A stretch of 64,000 bases of DNA from UBA9659 sp965208605 (GCA_965208605.1 OZ242345.1:2604001-2668000); one strand, 5' to 3'; numbered from the stretch's first letter, positions 24,552-33,175 are shown. The notes: generated by a model from the sequence alone, not told the origin. Translations and numbers: made by a program.

Positions 24552-24622
24552 ATAAAAAGACAGCCGCGTTAATAGCGGCTGTCGGTCCGTGGTTCCTGCG
24601 CAGGATACCAACGGGGCGGTAT
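24552..24622 (-). ncRNA. Putative small RNA, copy 2, ending in an intrinsic terminator
   Basis: Second copy of the cassette: hairpin arms GACAGCCGC (24559-24567) and GCGGCTGTC (24575-24583) on the plus strand, with the minus-strand T run at 24554-24558. The CAGGAACCACGG-like segment before the hairpin is conserved with copy 1 while the 5' part differs. The transcript would be about 70 nt. Confidence 0.45.
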
Positions 24623-24625
24623 GCG

Positions 24626-24654
24626 TATTCTGGCATAACCATTGCACTTGTCAA
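24626..24654 (-). promoter_or_regulatory. Promoter of putative small RNA copy 2
   Basis: Minus-strand TTGACA at 24649-24654 and CAGAAT/AGAATA at 24626-24632 with 16-17 bp between. It is identical in both hexamers to copy 1. Confidence 0.5.
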
Positions 24655-24660
24655 GCCCCT

Positions 24661-24975
24661 GTATAGGTTTTTCTGTATAGGTTTTTGGATTCAACCTTGA
24701 AGTGCAACTTCACCGATGAAGGAGTCCGGCCAGGCCGGACGGCTTATGTCACTGGATTCCCGCCTTCTTTGACACTGACAGCGCGGAGGGCGCTGAGAAT
24801 GACGGCCAATATGCCCGCGTCAACCCCTGTCGGTGTGTCAATGCCCCACAGGTGGTTGCCTTTGTTCCTCTGGATTCCGCCTGCGACAAGAGGACAAGCT
24901 CGAGAATGACGGCGTGGGGCGCCGTGCCGCTGGTTGTAATGACTAGGGCTACGAGAATGACGGGGGTGTCTCCAC
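24661..24975. repeat. Repeat cluster left of the acyl-CoA dehydrogenase
   Basis: First a GTATAGGTTTTT doublet leading into ATTCAACCTTGAAGTGCAAC (about 24661-24707), whose inverted partner is at about 26464-26500. Then a CTGGATTCCCGCCTTCTTTG piece at about 24752, and a reverse canonical repeat at 24853-24935 with the CTCTTGTCGCAGGCGG-type loop. No gene is seen. Confidence 0.75.
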
Positions 24976-24978
24976 CCT

Positions 24979-26142
24979 CTAGTCCGGCAATCCCAGAACT
25001 CGTTTCGCGATCACATTCAACTGGACTTCCGAAGTACCCCCTTCAATAGAATTCGCCCGGGAGCGCAACCACTCTCGGGTAATACTGCTGTCGTCTTCCC
25101 ACCGCAGACTATGGCTGCCGAAAATCTCCAGCAAGAGTTCAAAGCGGTTCTTATTATGTTCAGTGCCGTAGTATTTGAACATGGAGGAAGCGGGCGAGGG
25201 CACCGAACTGGACTTTGCTTCCGCCGCCGCCCGCCGCTGGGTGAGCCCAAATGCCTTGCCGTCCATCTTGTGCCGACACAGTGCTTCTCGAAGCGCCGCC
25301 TGCGCCAGCTTGCCGTTACTTTCCCCCAGTGCTTGTTTTGCCTGCTGCTCCATACTGCGCTTCGGATCCTTCGCCGCTCCCCTAGCCCCCATGCCAGCAA
25401 TCATATTCCGTTCATGCTGCAGCAATTTTTTAGCGATGGCCCAACCTTGATTTTCCTTGCCCACCAGATTTTTGCGCGGCACCCGCACATCATCAAAAAA
25501 AGTTTCACAAAAAGGAGATGCACCACTAATCAATTGGATGGGCTTCGTACTCACCCCTGGCCCTGTCATATCAAACAAAATAAAACTAATACCTTCGTGT
25601 TTTGGCGCTTTGGTGTCAGTGCGCACCAGACAGAAAATCCAGTCGGCCTGGTCAGCGTAGGAAGTCCACACCTTGGAACCATTCACAACATAGTCGTCGC
25701 CATCAACAAGCGCACGAGTTTGCAGACTTGCCAGATCAGAACCGGCACCCGGCTCGCTGTAGCCCTGACACCATCTGATTTCACCCCGCATAATTGGGGG
25801 GAGATGTTCTAACTGTTGTGCTTCGGTTCCGAATTCCAGTAGCACCGGACCCAGCATGCTGATACCGAAGGACACTATAGGCGGGCGCGCATTAATTCTG
25901 CGCAGTTCACTTTGCAGAATCATATTCTCTGCATGACTGAGCCCGCCACCGTATTCTTTGGACCAGGTCGGGCAGGTCCAGCCCTTGCTGACCATGGCTT
26001 CCAGCCAGTCCTGCGCATCCTGACTGGGGAAGCGGGCATTGCGCCCACCCCAGACGGCGGTCTTCTCCGAACCGGGGGTGCGCATACTCGGTGGGCAATT
26101 AGCTTCCAGCCAATCACGAGTTTCCTGACGAAATTGTTCCAT
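24979..26142 (-). CDS. Acyl-CoA dehydrogenase (FadE-type)
   Basis: A 387-residue flavoprotein acyl-CoA dehydrogenase that would introduce a double bond into a CoA ester. The middle domain has RWCQGYSEPGAGSDLASLQT and VNGSKVWTSYADQADWIFCL, and the C-terminus ends IEGGTSEVQLNVIAKRVLG, all typical. The charged insert around residues 255-310 fits FadE30/33-like members that act on steroid-derived CoA esters; this is a suggestion from context. A Shine-Dalgarno GAGGAAT lies just upstream of the ATG at 26142. The gene stands alone, flanked by repeat clusters and by inverted copies of a second repeat. Confidence 0.85.
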   Translation of the reverse strand: MEQFRQETRDWLEANCPPSMRTPGSEKTAVWGGRNARFPSQDAQDWLEAMVSKGWTCPTWSKEYGGGLSHAENMILQSELRRINARPPIVSFGISMLGPVLLEFGTEAQQLEHLPPIMRGEIRWCQGYSEPGAGSDLASLQTRALVDGDDYVVNGSKVWTSYADQADWIFCLVRTDTKAPKHEGISFILFDMTGPGVSTKPIQLISGASPFCETFFDDVRVPRKNLVGKENQGWAIAKKLLQHERNMIAGMGARGAAKDPKRSMEQQAKQALGESNGKLAQAALREALCRHKMDGKAFGLTQRRAAAEAKSSSVPSPASSMFKYYGTEHNKNRFELLLEIFGSHSLRWEDDSSITREWLRSRANSIEGGTSEVQLNVIAKRVLGLPD

Positions 26143-26199
26143 AGTCTATTCCTCGTTGTTGGGGGCGGGTGTCGGGGTCATGGGGTGCTGAGCATATAC

Positions 26200-26560
26200 T
26201 ATTGTATCCCCTTCTCGGGGTGGACCCGGGAATCTCATGACGTCCTAGATTGAAATGACGGCGGGGAGGCGGTGCTTGTTGGGCCGTCATTCCCGCCTTC
26301 TTTGATCCTGACAGCGCGGAGTGGCTTGCCCCGCCATCTGGATTCTCGCCTTCTTTGGTCCTGACGGCGCGGAGGCGCGGGGCGGACTGGCTGGTGTTTT
26401 ACAACAGACCCCACCAAGCATTGGCATGAAAACACCGAATCAGGCACTATTCGGCATAACCCCCGGTTGCATTTCAAGGTTGAATCCAAGAACCTATACA
26501 CACCCTGTTAATGGCACCCTGTTAGGGGGTAATATACGCTTTTAATGACGGGGGCGGGGT
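26200..26560. repeat. Repeat cluster right of the acyl-CoA dehydrogenase
   Basis: Several partial dispersed repeats (CTTCTTTGATCCTGACAGCG and relatives) lie at 26205-26395. A GGTTGCATTTCAAGGTTGAA piece at 26464-26500 is the inverted partner of that at 24661-24707, and a CACCCTGTTA doublet lies at 26502-26526. No gene is seen. Confidence 0.7.
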
Positions 26561-26583
26561 AAGGGGACCTCGCCCCCGTCACC

Positions 26584-26657
26584 TTTTCTCCCGGTAGCTT
26601 CTCTCCCGGTAGCTTCTCTCCCGGTAGCTTCTCTCCCGGCACCTGCTCCCCGGCAGC
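26584..26657 (+). repeat. 15-bp tandem repeat upstream of the metal permease
   Basis: Units starting at 26584, 26599, 26614 and 26629 follow TTCTCTCCCGGTAGC, with a fifth degenerate 14-bp unit to 26657. The array ends 116 bp before the permease ATG. Confidence 0.85.
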
Positions 26658-26773
26658 TTCTCCCTCTCCCCCATGCCCATCGTGGCAGGCATGGCGAACC
26701 GATAGAGAGAAGGGCGGGAAGCACGTTATAATGCAGTAGATATCAGTGCTTCCTGAGGACACCCAGAGCAACC

Positions 26774-28090
26774 ATGAGCGGCACCTATTACGACTTGTTT
26801 GAGCAATTTGCTGGCTTTCTCGGCATCTCTTTTCTACTCCTCTCGCCCATGCTGATATTAGGGCTCTTCCTGTCCGGCCTATTACATCTACTGATCCCTC
26901 GCGCGGCAGTCCTTAAATGGCTGCGGCATGACAACTTGCGCTCTGTCGCCACCAGTGCCGGTATCGGTGTTCCCATGCCCCTGTGCAGCTGCTCGGTGGT
27001 GCCCGTGGTCACCGAGTTGAGGAGGAAGGGGGCATCTCGCGCTGCTTGCATGTCCTTCCTCATCACTGCACCCGAAACAGGCGCGGATTCCATTTTGGTC
27101 ACTCATGTATTCTTCGGACCCATTGTTGCCCTGGTCAGGCCAGTGATCAGTTTTGTCACCGCGGTGGTTGCCGGTATCTTTTGCATTGGACTCATCACCG
27201 ACAAAAACACTGCTCAGCAGCATCTAGCCGCTGCAGAGGAGGGGCATTGTGATGGTCATGCATCCCTGGTGCCCGGCGCCGACGACTGTTATCTCAGCCC
27301 GGCACAACTCAAGGCATCCTGGCTCAATTGGTTTAGAAACATGCTCCAACGCAAACCCGTATCTTCTATGGCAGCTCGCCCGCCGTCTCTATCAATGCCC
27401 GCAAAGCCCTTCTTAGAAGAGCCGTTAGCCCAGCCCTTCTCAGCAGAGCCATCAGCAGAGCCATCAGCCCAGCCCATAGAAAAGTCCTTCTTAGCAGAGC
27501 CATTAGCAACCCCCCGCTCAGAACCTCTGGATTTCCAAAAAATCATCCGCCATGTTTTTCATTATGGCTTCGTTGAAGTCGCCGATGACATTCTCTTTCC
27601 GATGCTACTTGGGATCCTCCTGGGCGGAGTGTTATTTCTGCTCATCCCCGATGATTTGATGGCCTACGACTATGCGAGATGGCTGTCCTATCCGGCCATG
27701 CTACTGGTCGGGGTGCCGCTCTACATCTGCGCTTCTGCCAGCACCCCCATCGCTGCCGCCCTGGTCGCCAAAGGATTTAGCCCGGGGGCAGCATTGATCT
27801 TTTTGATGACCGGCCCGGCAACCAACACCAGCACCATAGCAATCGTCGTCAATCAGTTTGGCGTGCGCTTTGCGTCGGTGTATGTCGGCTCAGTGATCGC
27901 GGTAACCGTCATCTTGGGGATTGGGATTGACTGGATACTCATCGCCGCCGGCATCACTCTGGCAGTCAATCTTGATGCTTCACATTCAACGGTCATTCAA
28001 TTCATAGAATATGCGGGCGCGCTTGTCCTGGGGAGTTTGATGATTTGGCGCTTCCGGGCGAGGTTGATAGCGAAGGGCAGCGCAGCATGA
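26774..28090 (+). CDS. Predicted metal permease (SO_0444/DUF318-like)
   Basis: A 438-residue inner-membrane permease with about eight to ten membrane segments in two halves. The first half has the signature MPLCSCSVVPVV (about 70-81), whose cysteines are a likely metal site. The second half has PLYICASASTPIAAALVAKG. The family is annotated as Cu/Zn efflux or arsenic-type permeases. The two halves are joined by a 60-residue loop (about 205-255) made of repeated Ala-Glu-Pro-Ser units, absent from ordinary members as far as I recall. It overlaps the ZIP gene by 4 bp. Confidence 0.75.
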   Translation: MSGTYYDLFEQFAGFLGISFLLLSPMLILGLFLSGLLHLLIPRAAVLKWLRHDNLRSVATSAGIGVPMPLCSCSVVPVVTELRRKGASRAACMSFLITAPETGADSILVTHVFFGPIVALVRPVISFVTAVVAGIFCIGLITDKNTAQQHLAAAEEGHCDGHASLVPGADDCYLSPAQLKASWLNWFRNMLQRKPVSSMAARPPSLSMPAKPFLEEPLAQPFSAEPSAEPSAQPIEKSFLAEPLATPRSEPLDFQKIIRHVFHYGFVEVADDILFPMLLGILLGGVLFLLIPDDLMAYDYARWLSYPAMLLVGVPLYICASASTPIAAALVAKGFSPGAALIFLMTGPATNTSTIAIVVNQFGVRFASVYVGSVIAVTVILGIGIDWILIAAGITLAVNLDASHSTVIQFIEYAGALVLGSLMIWRFRARLIAKGSAA

Positions 28091-28932
28091 ATCCAGAACT
28101 GTTATTACTCACGGGCTACTCCGTTGCCATCTTGGCGGCGTCCTTGTTGGGTGGCTGGTTGCCGAGCCTGATGCAACTGACCCACACGCGCACCCAGTTG
28201 ATGATGAGTCTGGTCAGTGGGCTCATGCTCGGGGTGGCGCTCTTGCATCTTTTCCCCCAGGCATTGCGTGATTCAACTGACCCGCATGCTGTTACCACCG
28301 CCGTCTGGTGGATGCTCCTGGGCATCATGTTCATGCTGGTGTTGTTGCGTTTGTCTCATTTTCATCAGCATGACTTCAGCCATGCCGAGCAGAGCCATGC
28401 TGACCAGAGCCATGCCGACCAGCTATCAGCCCCGCAGGATGCGCCCAGTCCCTCGGCACATCCACTGAGCTGGATAGGGGTTGCCATGGGAATGGGCTTG
28501 CATGTGATGGTGGAAGCCTTTGCCCTGGGTGCCAGCGTGCGCAGTGAAGCTTCCCGGCCTGAGGGGGTTGCCTGGGCGGGGATGGCTGTTTTTTTGGCGA
28601 TATGTCTGCACAAGCCGCTGGATGCCTTTTCTATTATTGGGGTCATGCAGGCGGGCGGTTGGAGTCGGCGGGCGCGCACCCTGGCGAATCTTGGCTTTGC
28701 CCTCTTATGGCCTCTGGGGTTGCTGCTGTTTTTCTATGGCATGGTGCATATTCCGGCTTATGAGGAATTGATACTTGCCCGGGCTATGGCATTTTCTGCG
28801 GGTGCTTTTTTGTGTATTGCGCTCTACGATCTATTGCCAGAAGTGCAATACCATCGGCATGACCGCGTCAAACTCACCATGACATTGCTACTCGGCGTGC
28901 TTATCGCCTGGCTGCTAGGACCAGCGCACTGA
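28087..28932 (+). CDS. ZIP-family metal transporter
   Basis: A 281-residue GufA/ZIP transporter with about seven membrane segments. Key motifs are the metal-binding helix HVMVEAFALGASV and the following ICLHKPLDAFSIIG (HxxxD). The cytoplasmic loop between helices 3 and 4 is His-rich: HFHQHDFSH then SHAEQ, SHADQ and SHADQ, made of three 15-bp repeats. I chose ATG at 28087, overlapping the permease stop (ATGA). The pair probably balances zinc or another divalent metal. Confidence 0.82.
   Translation: MNPELLLLTGYSVAILAASLLGGWLPSLMQLTHTRTQLMMSLVSGLMLGVALLHLFPQALRDSTDPHAVTTAVWWMLLGIMFMLVLLRLSHFHQHDFSHAEQSHADQSHADQLSAPQDAPSPSAHPLSWIGVAMGMGLHVMVEAFALGASVRSEASRPEGVAWAGMAVFLAICLHKPLDAFSIIGVMQAGGWSRRARTLANLGFALLWPLGLLLFFYGMVHIPAYEELILARAMAFSAGAFLCIALYDLLPEVQYHRHDRVKLTMTLLLGVLIAWLLGPAH
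28378..28422 (+). repeat. In-frame 15-bp repeat in the ZIP gene
   Basis: Three units at 28378, 28393 and 28408 encode SHAEQ, SHADQ and SHADQ, each adding one histidine to the metal-loop. Confidence 0.9.
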
Positions 28933-28936
28933 CCGA

Positions 28937-29095
28937 CATTCTCGCCGCGCCGTCATTCTCGAGCTTGTCCTCTTGTCGCAGGCGGAATCCAGAGGAACCA
29001 AGGCAACCACCTTGGGCATATCGGGAAGGGTGCTAGTGGCGATGATAACGGCCTGGATTCCCGCCTTCTTTGATTCTGACGGCGCGGATGATGGG
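28937..29095. repeat. Dispersed repeat cluster before leuC
   Basis: A canonical forward copy with the GTCCTCTTGTCGCAGGCGG loop lies at 28945-29010, and a CCTGGATTCCCGCCTTCTTTG type piece at about 29052-29090. The following 130 bp to 29227 hold no gene or clear promoter. Confidence 0.7.
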
Positions 29096-29227
29096 ATGGC
29101 AAAATACCCGTCTCGAGTCTACAATTCACTCCCTTTTGCATAGAACCGCTGAGGGCTCTTTACATACAAACAAGGGCGCTTAGACACTCGGCGACACTCA
29201 GGAGCGGGTATCAAGGACGCTTTAGGT

Positions 29228-29299
29228 GACATGATGGGCGACATGACGGGTGACATGATGGGCGACATGATGGGCGACATGACGGGTGACATGATGGGC
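29228..29299 (+). repeat. 12-bp tandem repeat across the leuC start
   Basis: Six 12-bp units GACATGATGGGC or GACATGACGGGT stand head to tail. Each contains an in-frame ATG for leuC, so up to eleven candidate start codons precede the conserved protein. Confidence 0.9.
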
Positions 29300-30730
29300 A
29301 AAAACTTGTATCAGAAAGTATGGGACCGGCATCTAGTAGGGCAACTGGACAATGGCCAGTACCAACTATTTATAGCCCTGCATTTGATTCATGAGGTCAC
29401 CAGCCCGCAGGCTTTCGGCATGCTCAAAGACAGAAACCTGCCAGTCGCCTTCCCCGGCAGAACCTACGCCACAGTGGATCACATTATCCCCACCGATAAT
29501 CAAGCCCGACCCTTCGCGGACGATATGGCGGAGCAGATGATTCAGTATCTCAGTGAAGCCACCGCGGAACATGGCATAGAGTTTTTCCCGCCCGGTTCAG
29601 GTGCCCAGGGGATAGTGCATGTCGTGGGTCCGGAACTAGGCTTGACGCAGCCGGGCATGACTATATGTTGCGGCGACAGTCATACCGCCACGCATGGTGC
29701 TTTTGGTTGTCTGGCGCTCGGCATAGGTACCAGCCAGGTCCGAGATCTACTCGCCACGCAGACCCTCGCCATGGATCCATTAAAGGTACGGCGAATTCAA
29801 GTGGAGGGTAGCCTCAGCCCCGGGGTCACTGCCAAGGATGTCATCTTGCATATTATTCGTGTGTCTGGCGTCAAGGCGGGTGTCGGCTATGCCTACGAGT
29901 ATGCCGGCACGGTGATTGAAAAAATGAGCATGGAAGAGCGGATGACACTCTGCAATATGAGCATTGAAGGCGGCGCTCGGTGTGGTTATGTGAACCCGGA
30001 TGAGGTTACTTTTGAATATCTCCGGGGCCGGGAGAGAGTCCCCTCGGGGGCTGCCTTTGAGCAAGCCCTAGTGGCTTGGCGAGAGGTTGCCTCAGATGCG
30101 GATGCCGTATTTGATGATGAACTCAGCATTGATGCGCAGGACATCAAGCCTACAGTGACCTGGGGTATCACGCCTGGGCAAGCCATCGCCATTGATGAAT
30201 CCATCCCCAACCCAGAGCATAAGCAGGGGCTGGAGAAACAGCATGTGACCGACGCCCTGGAATATATGCAACTAGAAGCAGACCAGCCGATCAAGGGAAC
30301 CCCCATTGATGTTGCCTTTATCGGCAGTTGCACCAATGGTCGGCTCAGTGATTTTGAACAGGTGGCGAGCCATATCAAGGGCAAGTTCGTTGCCCCCTCG
30401 GTGCGTGCCATCGCCGTCCCGGGTTCGGAAAAGGTAGATCAAGCCGCCCGCGCCAAAAATCTGCATATCATATTTGAGGAAGCCGGCTTTGAATGGCGCA
30501 AGCCCGGCTGTTCCATGTGTTTGGCAATGAACCCGGATAAACTCATCGGCGACCAGGTCTGCGCGTCCACTTCTAACCGTAATTTTATTGGTCGGCAAGG
30601 CTCGCCCCGGGGCAGAACCCTCTTGATGAGCCCGATCATGGTTGCCGCCGCCGCCATTGAAGGCGAGGTAGCCGATGTGCGGGAAGTTTTTCATTTAATT
30701 GATGATTTAATTGATAAGAATGTCGCATGA
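29291..30730 (+). CDS. leuC: 3-isopropylmalate dehydratase large subunit
   Basis: The large subunit of the aconitase-family enzyme that isomerises 2- and 3-isopropylmalate in leucine synthesis. It also handles citramalate when CimA is present. The 4Fe-4S cysteines are in FIGSCTNGRLSDF and KPGCSMCLAMNPD, and GDSHTATHGAFG is the usual active-site region. I start it at 29291 (MMGKNLYQKVWDRHLV, 479 residues), where similarity should begin. The frame is open back through the 12-bp repeats to 29231, which would add MGD-type units. It overlaps leuD by 4 bp. Confidence 0.93.
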   Translation: MMGKNLYQKVWDRHLVGQLDNGQYQLFIALHLIHEVTSPQAFGMLKDRNLPVAFPGRTYATVDHIIPTDNQARPFADDMAEQMIQYLSEATAEHGIEFFPPGSGAQGIVHVVGPELGLTQPGMTICCGDSHTATHGAFGCLALGIGTSQVRDLLATQTLAMDPLKVRRIQVEGSLSPGVTAKDVILHIIRVSGVKAGVGYAYEYAGTVIEKMSMEERMTLCNMSIEGGARCGYVNPDEVTFEYLRGRERVPSGAAFEQALVAWREVASDADAVFDDELSIDAQDIKPTVTWGITPGQAIAIDESIPNPEHKQGLEKQHVTDALEYMQLEADQPIKGTPIDVAFIGSCTNGRLSDFEQVASHIKGKFVAPSVRAIAVPGSEKVDQAARAKNLHIIFEEAGFEWRKPGCSMCLAMNPDKLIGDQVCASTSNRNFIGRQGSPRGRTLLMSPIMVAAAAIEGEVADVREVFHLIDDLIDKNVA

Positions 30731-31335
30731 CTGCAACTAACCCGCATCTCGCCCTCAGCCGGTTGGCTGGCACTGGGGTCTATGTACAAGGTAATGACAT
30801 TGACACGGACCGCATCATCCCGGCCCGCTATCTCCGCTGCGTTACCTTTGATGACCTGGGTCCCGCGCTCTTTTATGACCAAAGATTTACTGAAACTGGC
30901 GCCTCTAAGCAACATCCGCTAGATGCCCCCTGCCATCAAGGTGCGGAGTTCTTGCTTACCGACATGAACTTTGGCTGCGGTTCATCCCGGGAGCATGCCC
31001 CCCAGGCACTACATAAGTTTGGCATCAAGGCGATTATTGCCGGTTCTTTTGCGGAGATTTTCCAAGGCAATTGCACTACGTTGGGCCTCCCCTGTCTGGT
31101 GATGCCCGAAGCTGCCCGGAAGGCACTTGCCCAAAGTGTGGCCGAGCATCCAGAATTAGAACTCATCATTGATCTGGAAAAGATGCAAGTGATTGCCGCT
31201 AATCAGGTCTATGAGGTCAGCATGAAGCCCTCGAGTCGGCAGGCCTTCCTCGCCGGCACCTATGATCCCTTAGAGCAACTGCTTGCTGGCATGGCCGACA
31301 TTCAACACCGAGCCCAGATACTCGGCTATAGTTAA
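30727..31335 (+). CDS. leuD: 3-isopropylmalate dehydratase small subunit
   Basis: A 202-residue swivel-domain subunit, partner of LeuC. Motifs are NDIDTDRIIPARYL near the N-terminus and NFGCGSSREHAPQAL in the middle. Length is typical. The ATGA overlap with leuC ensures balanced synthesis. Confidence 0.95.
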   Translation: MTATNPHLALSRLAGTGVYVQGNDIDTDRIIPARYLRCVTFDDLGPALFYDQRFTETGASKQHPLDAPCHQGAEFLLTDMNFGCGSSREHAPQALHKFGIKAIIAGSFAEIFQGNCTTLGLPCLVMPEAARKALAQSVAEHPELELIIDLEKMQVIAANQVYEVSMKPSSRQAFLAGTYDPLEQLLAGMADIQHRAQILGYS

Positions 31336-31350
31336 ACAACGAACGCCTAC

Positions 31351-31395
31351 ACAGAGAGCAGCTAAACAGAGAGCAGTTAAACAGAGAGCAGTAAT
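31351..31395 (+). repeat. 15-bp tandem repeat running into the cimA start
   Basis: Three units of ACAGAGAGCAGYTAA at 31351, 31366 and 31381; the third has GTAAT at its end and contains the first two bases of the cimA ATG at 31394. The AGAGAG of the last unit is the only ribosome-binding candidate. Confidence 0.9.
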
Positions 31396-33175
31396 GGCAA
31401 AGAAGAAAATAGAAATCTATGACACTACCCTGAGGGACGGTAATCAGGCCGAGGGGGTCAACCTCAGTCTTCGGGACAAGTTAGACCTTACCCTGCTCCT
31501 GAAGGAGATCGGTGTGGACTATGTAGAAGGCGGTTGGCCGGGTTCCAATCCCAAGGACGATGAGTATTTCCAAAAAGTGCGGGCGCTACCCTTGGGTCCT
31601 CTCAAGGTGGTTGCTTTTGGCTCCACCCATCGTGCTGACACGGCACCGGCGGAAGACTTTTTTCTGCGGAAACTTATCGCTGCTAATGCCGATCTGGTGT
31701 GCATCTTCGGTAAGAGTTGGGATTTGCATGTTGAACAGGCGTTGCAAGTCTCGGGCGCAAAGAATCTGGATATGATTACTGGTTCTATTGCGCATCTGTC
31801 CGCGGCGACCGGGAAACCGGTTTTTTACGATGCGGAACATTTTTTTGATGGCTTCAAAAGTGACCCCGGCTATGCCTTGGCATCCGTCCAGGCGGCGGTT
31901 GATGGGGGTGCCGCTAGAGTCATCCTCTGTGATACCAATGGTGGTGCCATGCCGCAAGAGGTGGCGGAAGCTATTCGGGAACTCAGGCAGGCCGTCCCCG
32001 AGGTCAAGCTGGGTATTCATGTGCATAATGACGGCGGGCTTGCGGTTGCCAACACCCTGCGTGCTATTGAGGAAGGCATCATCCAGGTGCAGGGCACGGT
32101 CAATGGCACCGGGGAACGATGCGGCAATGTTGATTTAACCACGGTGCTTGCCAATCTTGAATTAAAGATGCATTACGACTGCTTGCCCCCCGGCAAACTT
32201 GCCGGTTTGATGGGGCTATCCCAAAGGGTCTGGGAATGTCTGGGCATCAAGGGCCCGTCCGGGCAGCCCTTTGTGGGACCTTCTGCCTTTGCCCACAAGG
32301 GCGGGGTGCATGTGAGCGCGGTGCAACGCAATCCAGAAACTTATGAACACATCAGTCCGGAACTGGTGGGCAATTCCAGAAAAATCCTCATCAGTGAATT
32401 GGCCGGTTCATCCAATCTGAGAGCAAAATTAGCCAACCGATACCCGGAGTTAGCCCGTAGCAATCAGGCAAAGGCTATTTTGAGCGAGATCCAAGACAAG
32501 GAACATGCCGGCTACTCTTTTGAAAATGCCGATGGCAGTTTTGATCTGCTCGTGCGCCGCCATCTCGGCAAGATGCACCCGGGCTTTGAAGCCATCTACT
32601 ATCGTATCTATTCGCCGAGTAGTGTCGCGCCGGAACGTTTATCTGAACCTTCATCTGAAGGCTCACCCGAGCTATCACCCGCGCTATCGGCGGAAGCGTC
32701 TGCACCGGCCGAGTCGGATCTGGATGGTCAGATTGAAGCTTCTGTTAAAGTCAGTGTGGGCGGCAAGGCGAACCTCTGCGCTGCCGAGGGGCATGGCCCC
32801 GTTGATGCGCTCAACAAAGCCTTGCGGCAGGCGTTGCTTGATGAATGTCCCGTGGTCAAAGAATTGCACCTGACCGACTATAGTGTGAAGGTGGTCAACA
32901 GCACTCAAGAAACTGCCGCCAAGGTGCGGGTCTATCTTGAGCATAGTTTTCAGGGGGAAATTTTTGGTACGGTGGGCGTGAATGTGGACATCATTAAGGC
33001 GAGTTGGAATGCGCTGGTTGAAGCCTATCAATATGCTTTGATGCAAGCTGCTGAGTTTACTCAGGAGGTGCAGGACAGCAAGCAACAACAACCACAAGAA
33101 GGTATATCTCGAGAAGCCAAAGCTCGAGAAGCCAAAGTTCGAGAAGATAGGGCTCGGTGTAAATCTGAACGCTAA
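31394..33175 (+). CDS. cimA: (R)-citramalate synthase
   Basis: A 593-residue protein of the CimA/LeuA superfamily, condensing pyruvate and acetyl-CoA to citramalate for threonine-independent isoleucine synthesis. YDTTLRDGNQAEGVNL (metal Asp and Arg), GIHVHNDGGLAVAN (metal His pair) and HKGGVHVSAVQ are present. A Ser/Glu/Pro-rich linker lies at about 413-440, then the C-terminal LeuA-type regulatory domain. The last 30 residues are polar with 15-bp in-frame repeats (REAKA). LeuCD upstream can carry the next step. ATG at 31394 follows the 15-bp array; an earlier ATG at 31283 would overlap leuD. Confidence 0.92.
   Translation: MAKKKIEIYDTTLRDGNQAEGVNLSLRDKLDLTLLLKEIGVDYVEGGWPGSNPKDDEYFQKVRALPLGPLKVVAFGSTHRADTAPAEDFFLRKLIAANADLVCIFGKSWDLHVEQALQVSGAKNLDMITGSIAHLSAATGKPVFYDAEHFFDGFKSDPGYALASVQAAVDGGAARVILCDTNGGAMPQEVAEAIRELRQAVPEVKLGIHVHNDGGLAVANTLRAIEEGIIQVQGTVNGTGERCGNVDLTTVLANLELKMHYDCLPPGKLAGLMGLSQRVWECLGIKGPSGQPFVGPSAFAHKGGVHVSAVQRNPETYEHISPELVGNSRKILISELAGSSNLRAKLANRYPELARSNQAKAILSEIQDKEHAGYSFENADGSFDLLVRRHLGKMHPGFEAIYYRIYSPSSVAPERLSEPSSEGSPELSPALSAEASAPAESDLDGQIEASVKVSVGGKANLCAAEGHGPVDALNKALRQALLDECPVVKELHLTDYSVKVVNSTQETAAKVRVYLEHSFQGEIFGTVGVNVDIIKASWNALVEAYQYALMQAAEFTQEVQDSKQQQPQEGISREAKAREAKVREDRARCKSER
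33108..33146 (+). repeat. In-frame 15-bp repeat at the cimA 3' end
   Basis: CTCGAGAAGCCAAAG at 33108 and 33123 and a degenerate third unit from 33138 encode REAKA-like steps, extending the protein beyond the family domain. Confidence 0.8.

Noticed and set aside
23618..24654. The paired hairpin cassettes as tRNA genes
   Set aside because: No cloverleaf or T-arm sequence is present; the single hairpin with a T run is a terminator.
25111..25812. Plus-strand ORF of 233 codons within the acyl-CoA dehydrogenase
   Set aside because: It is antisense to a complete gene with strong motifs and shows no domain of its own.
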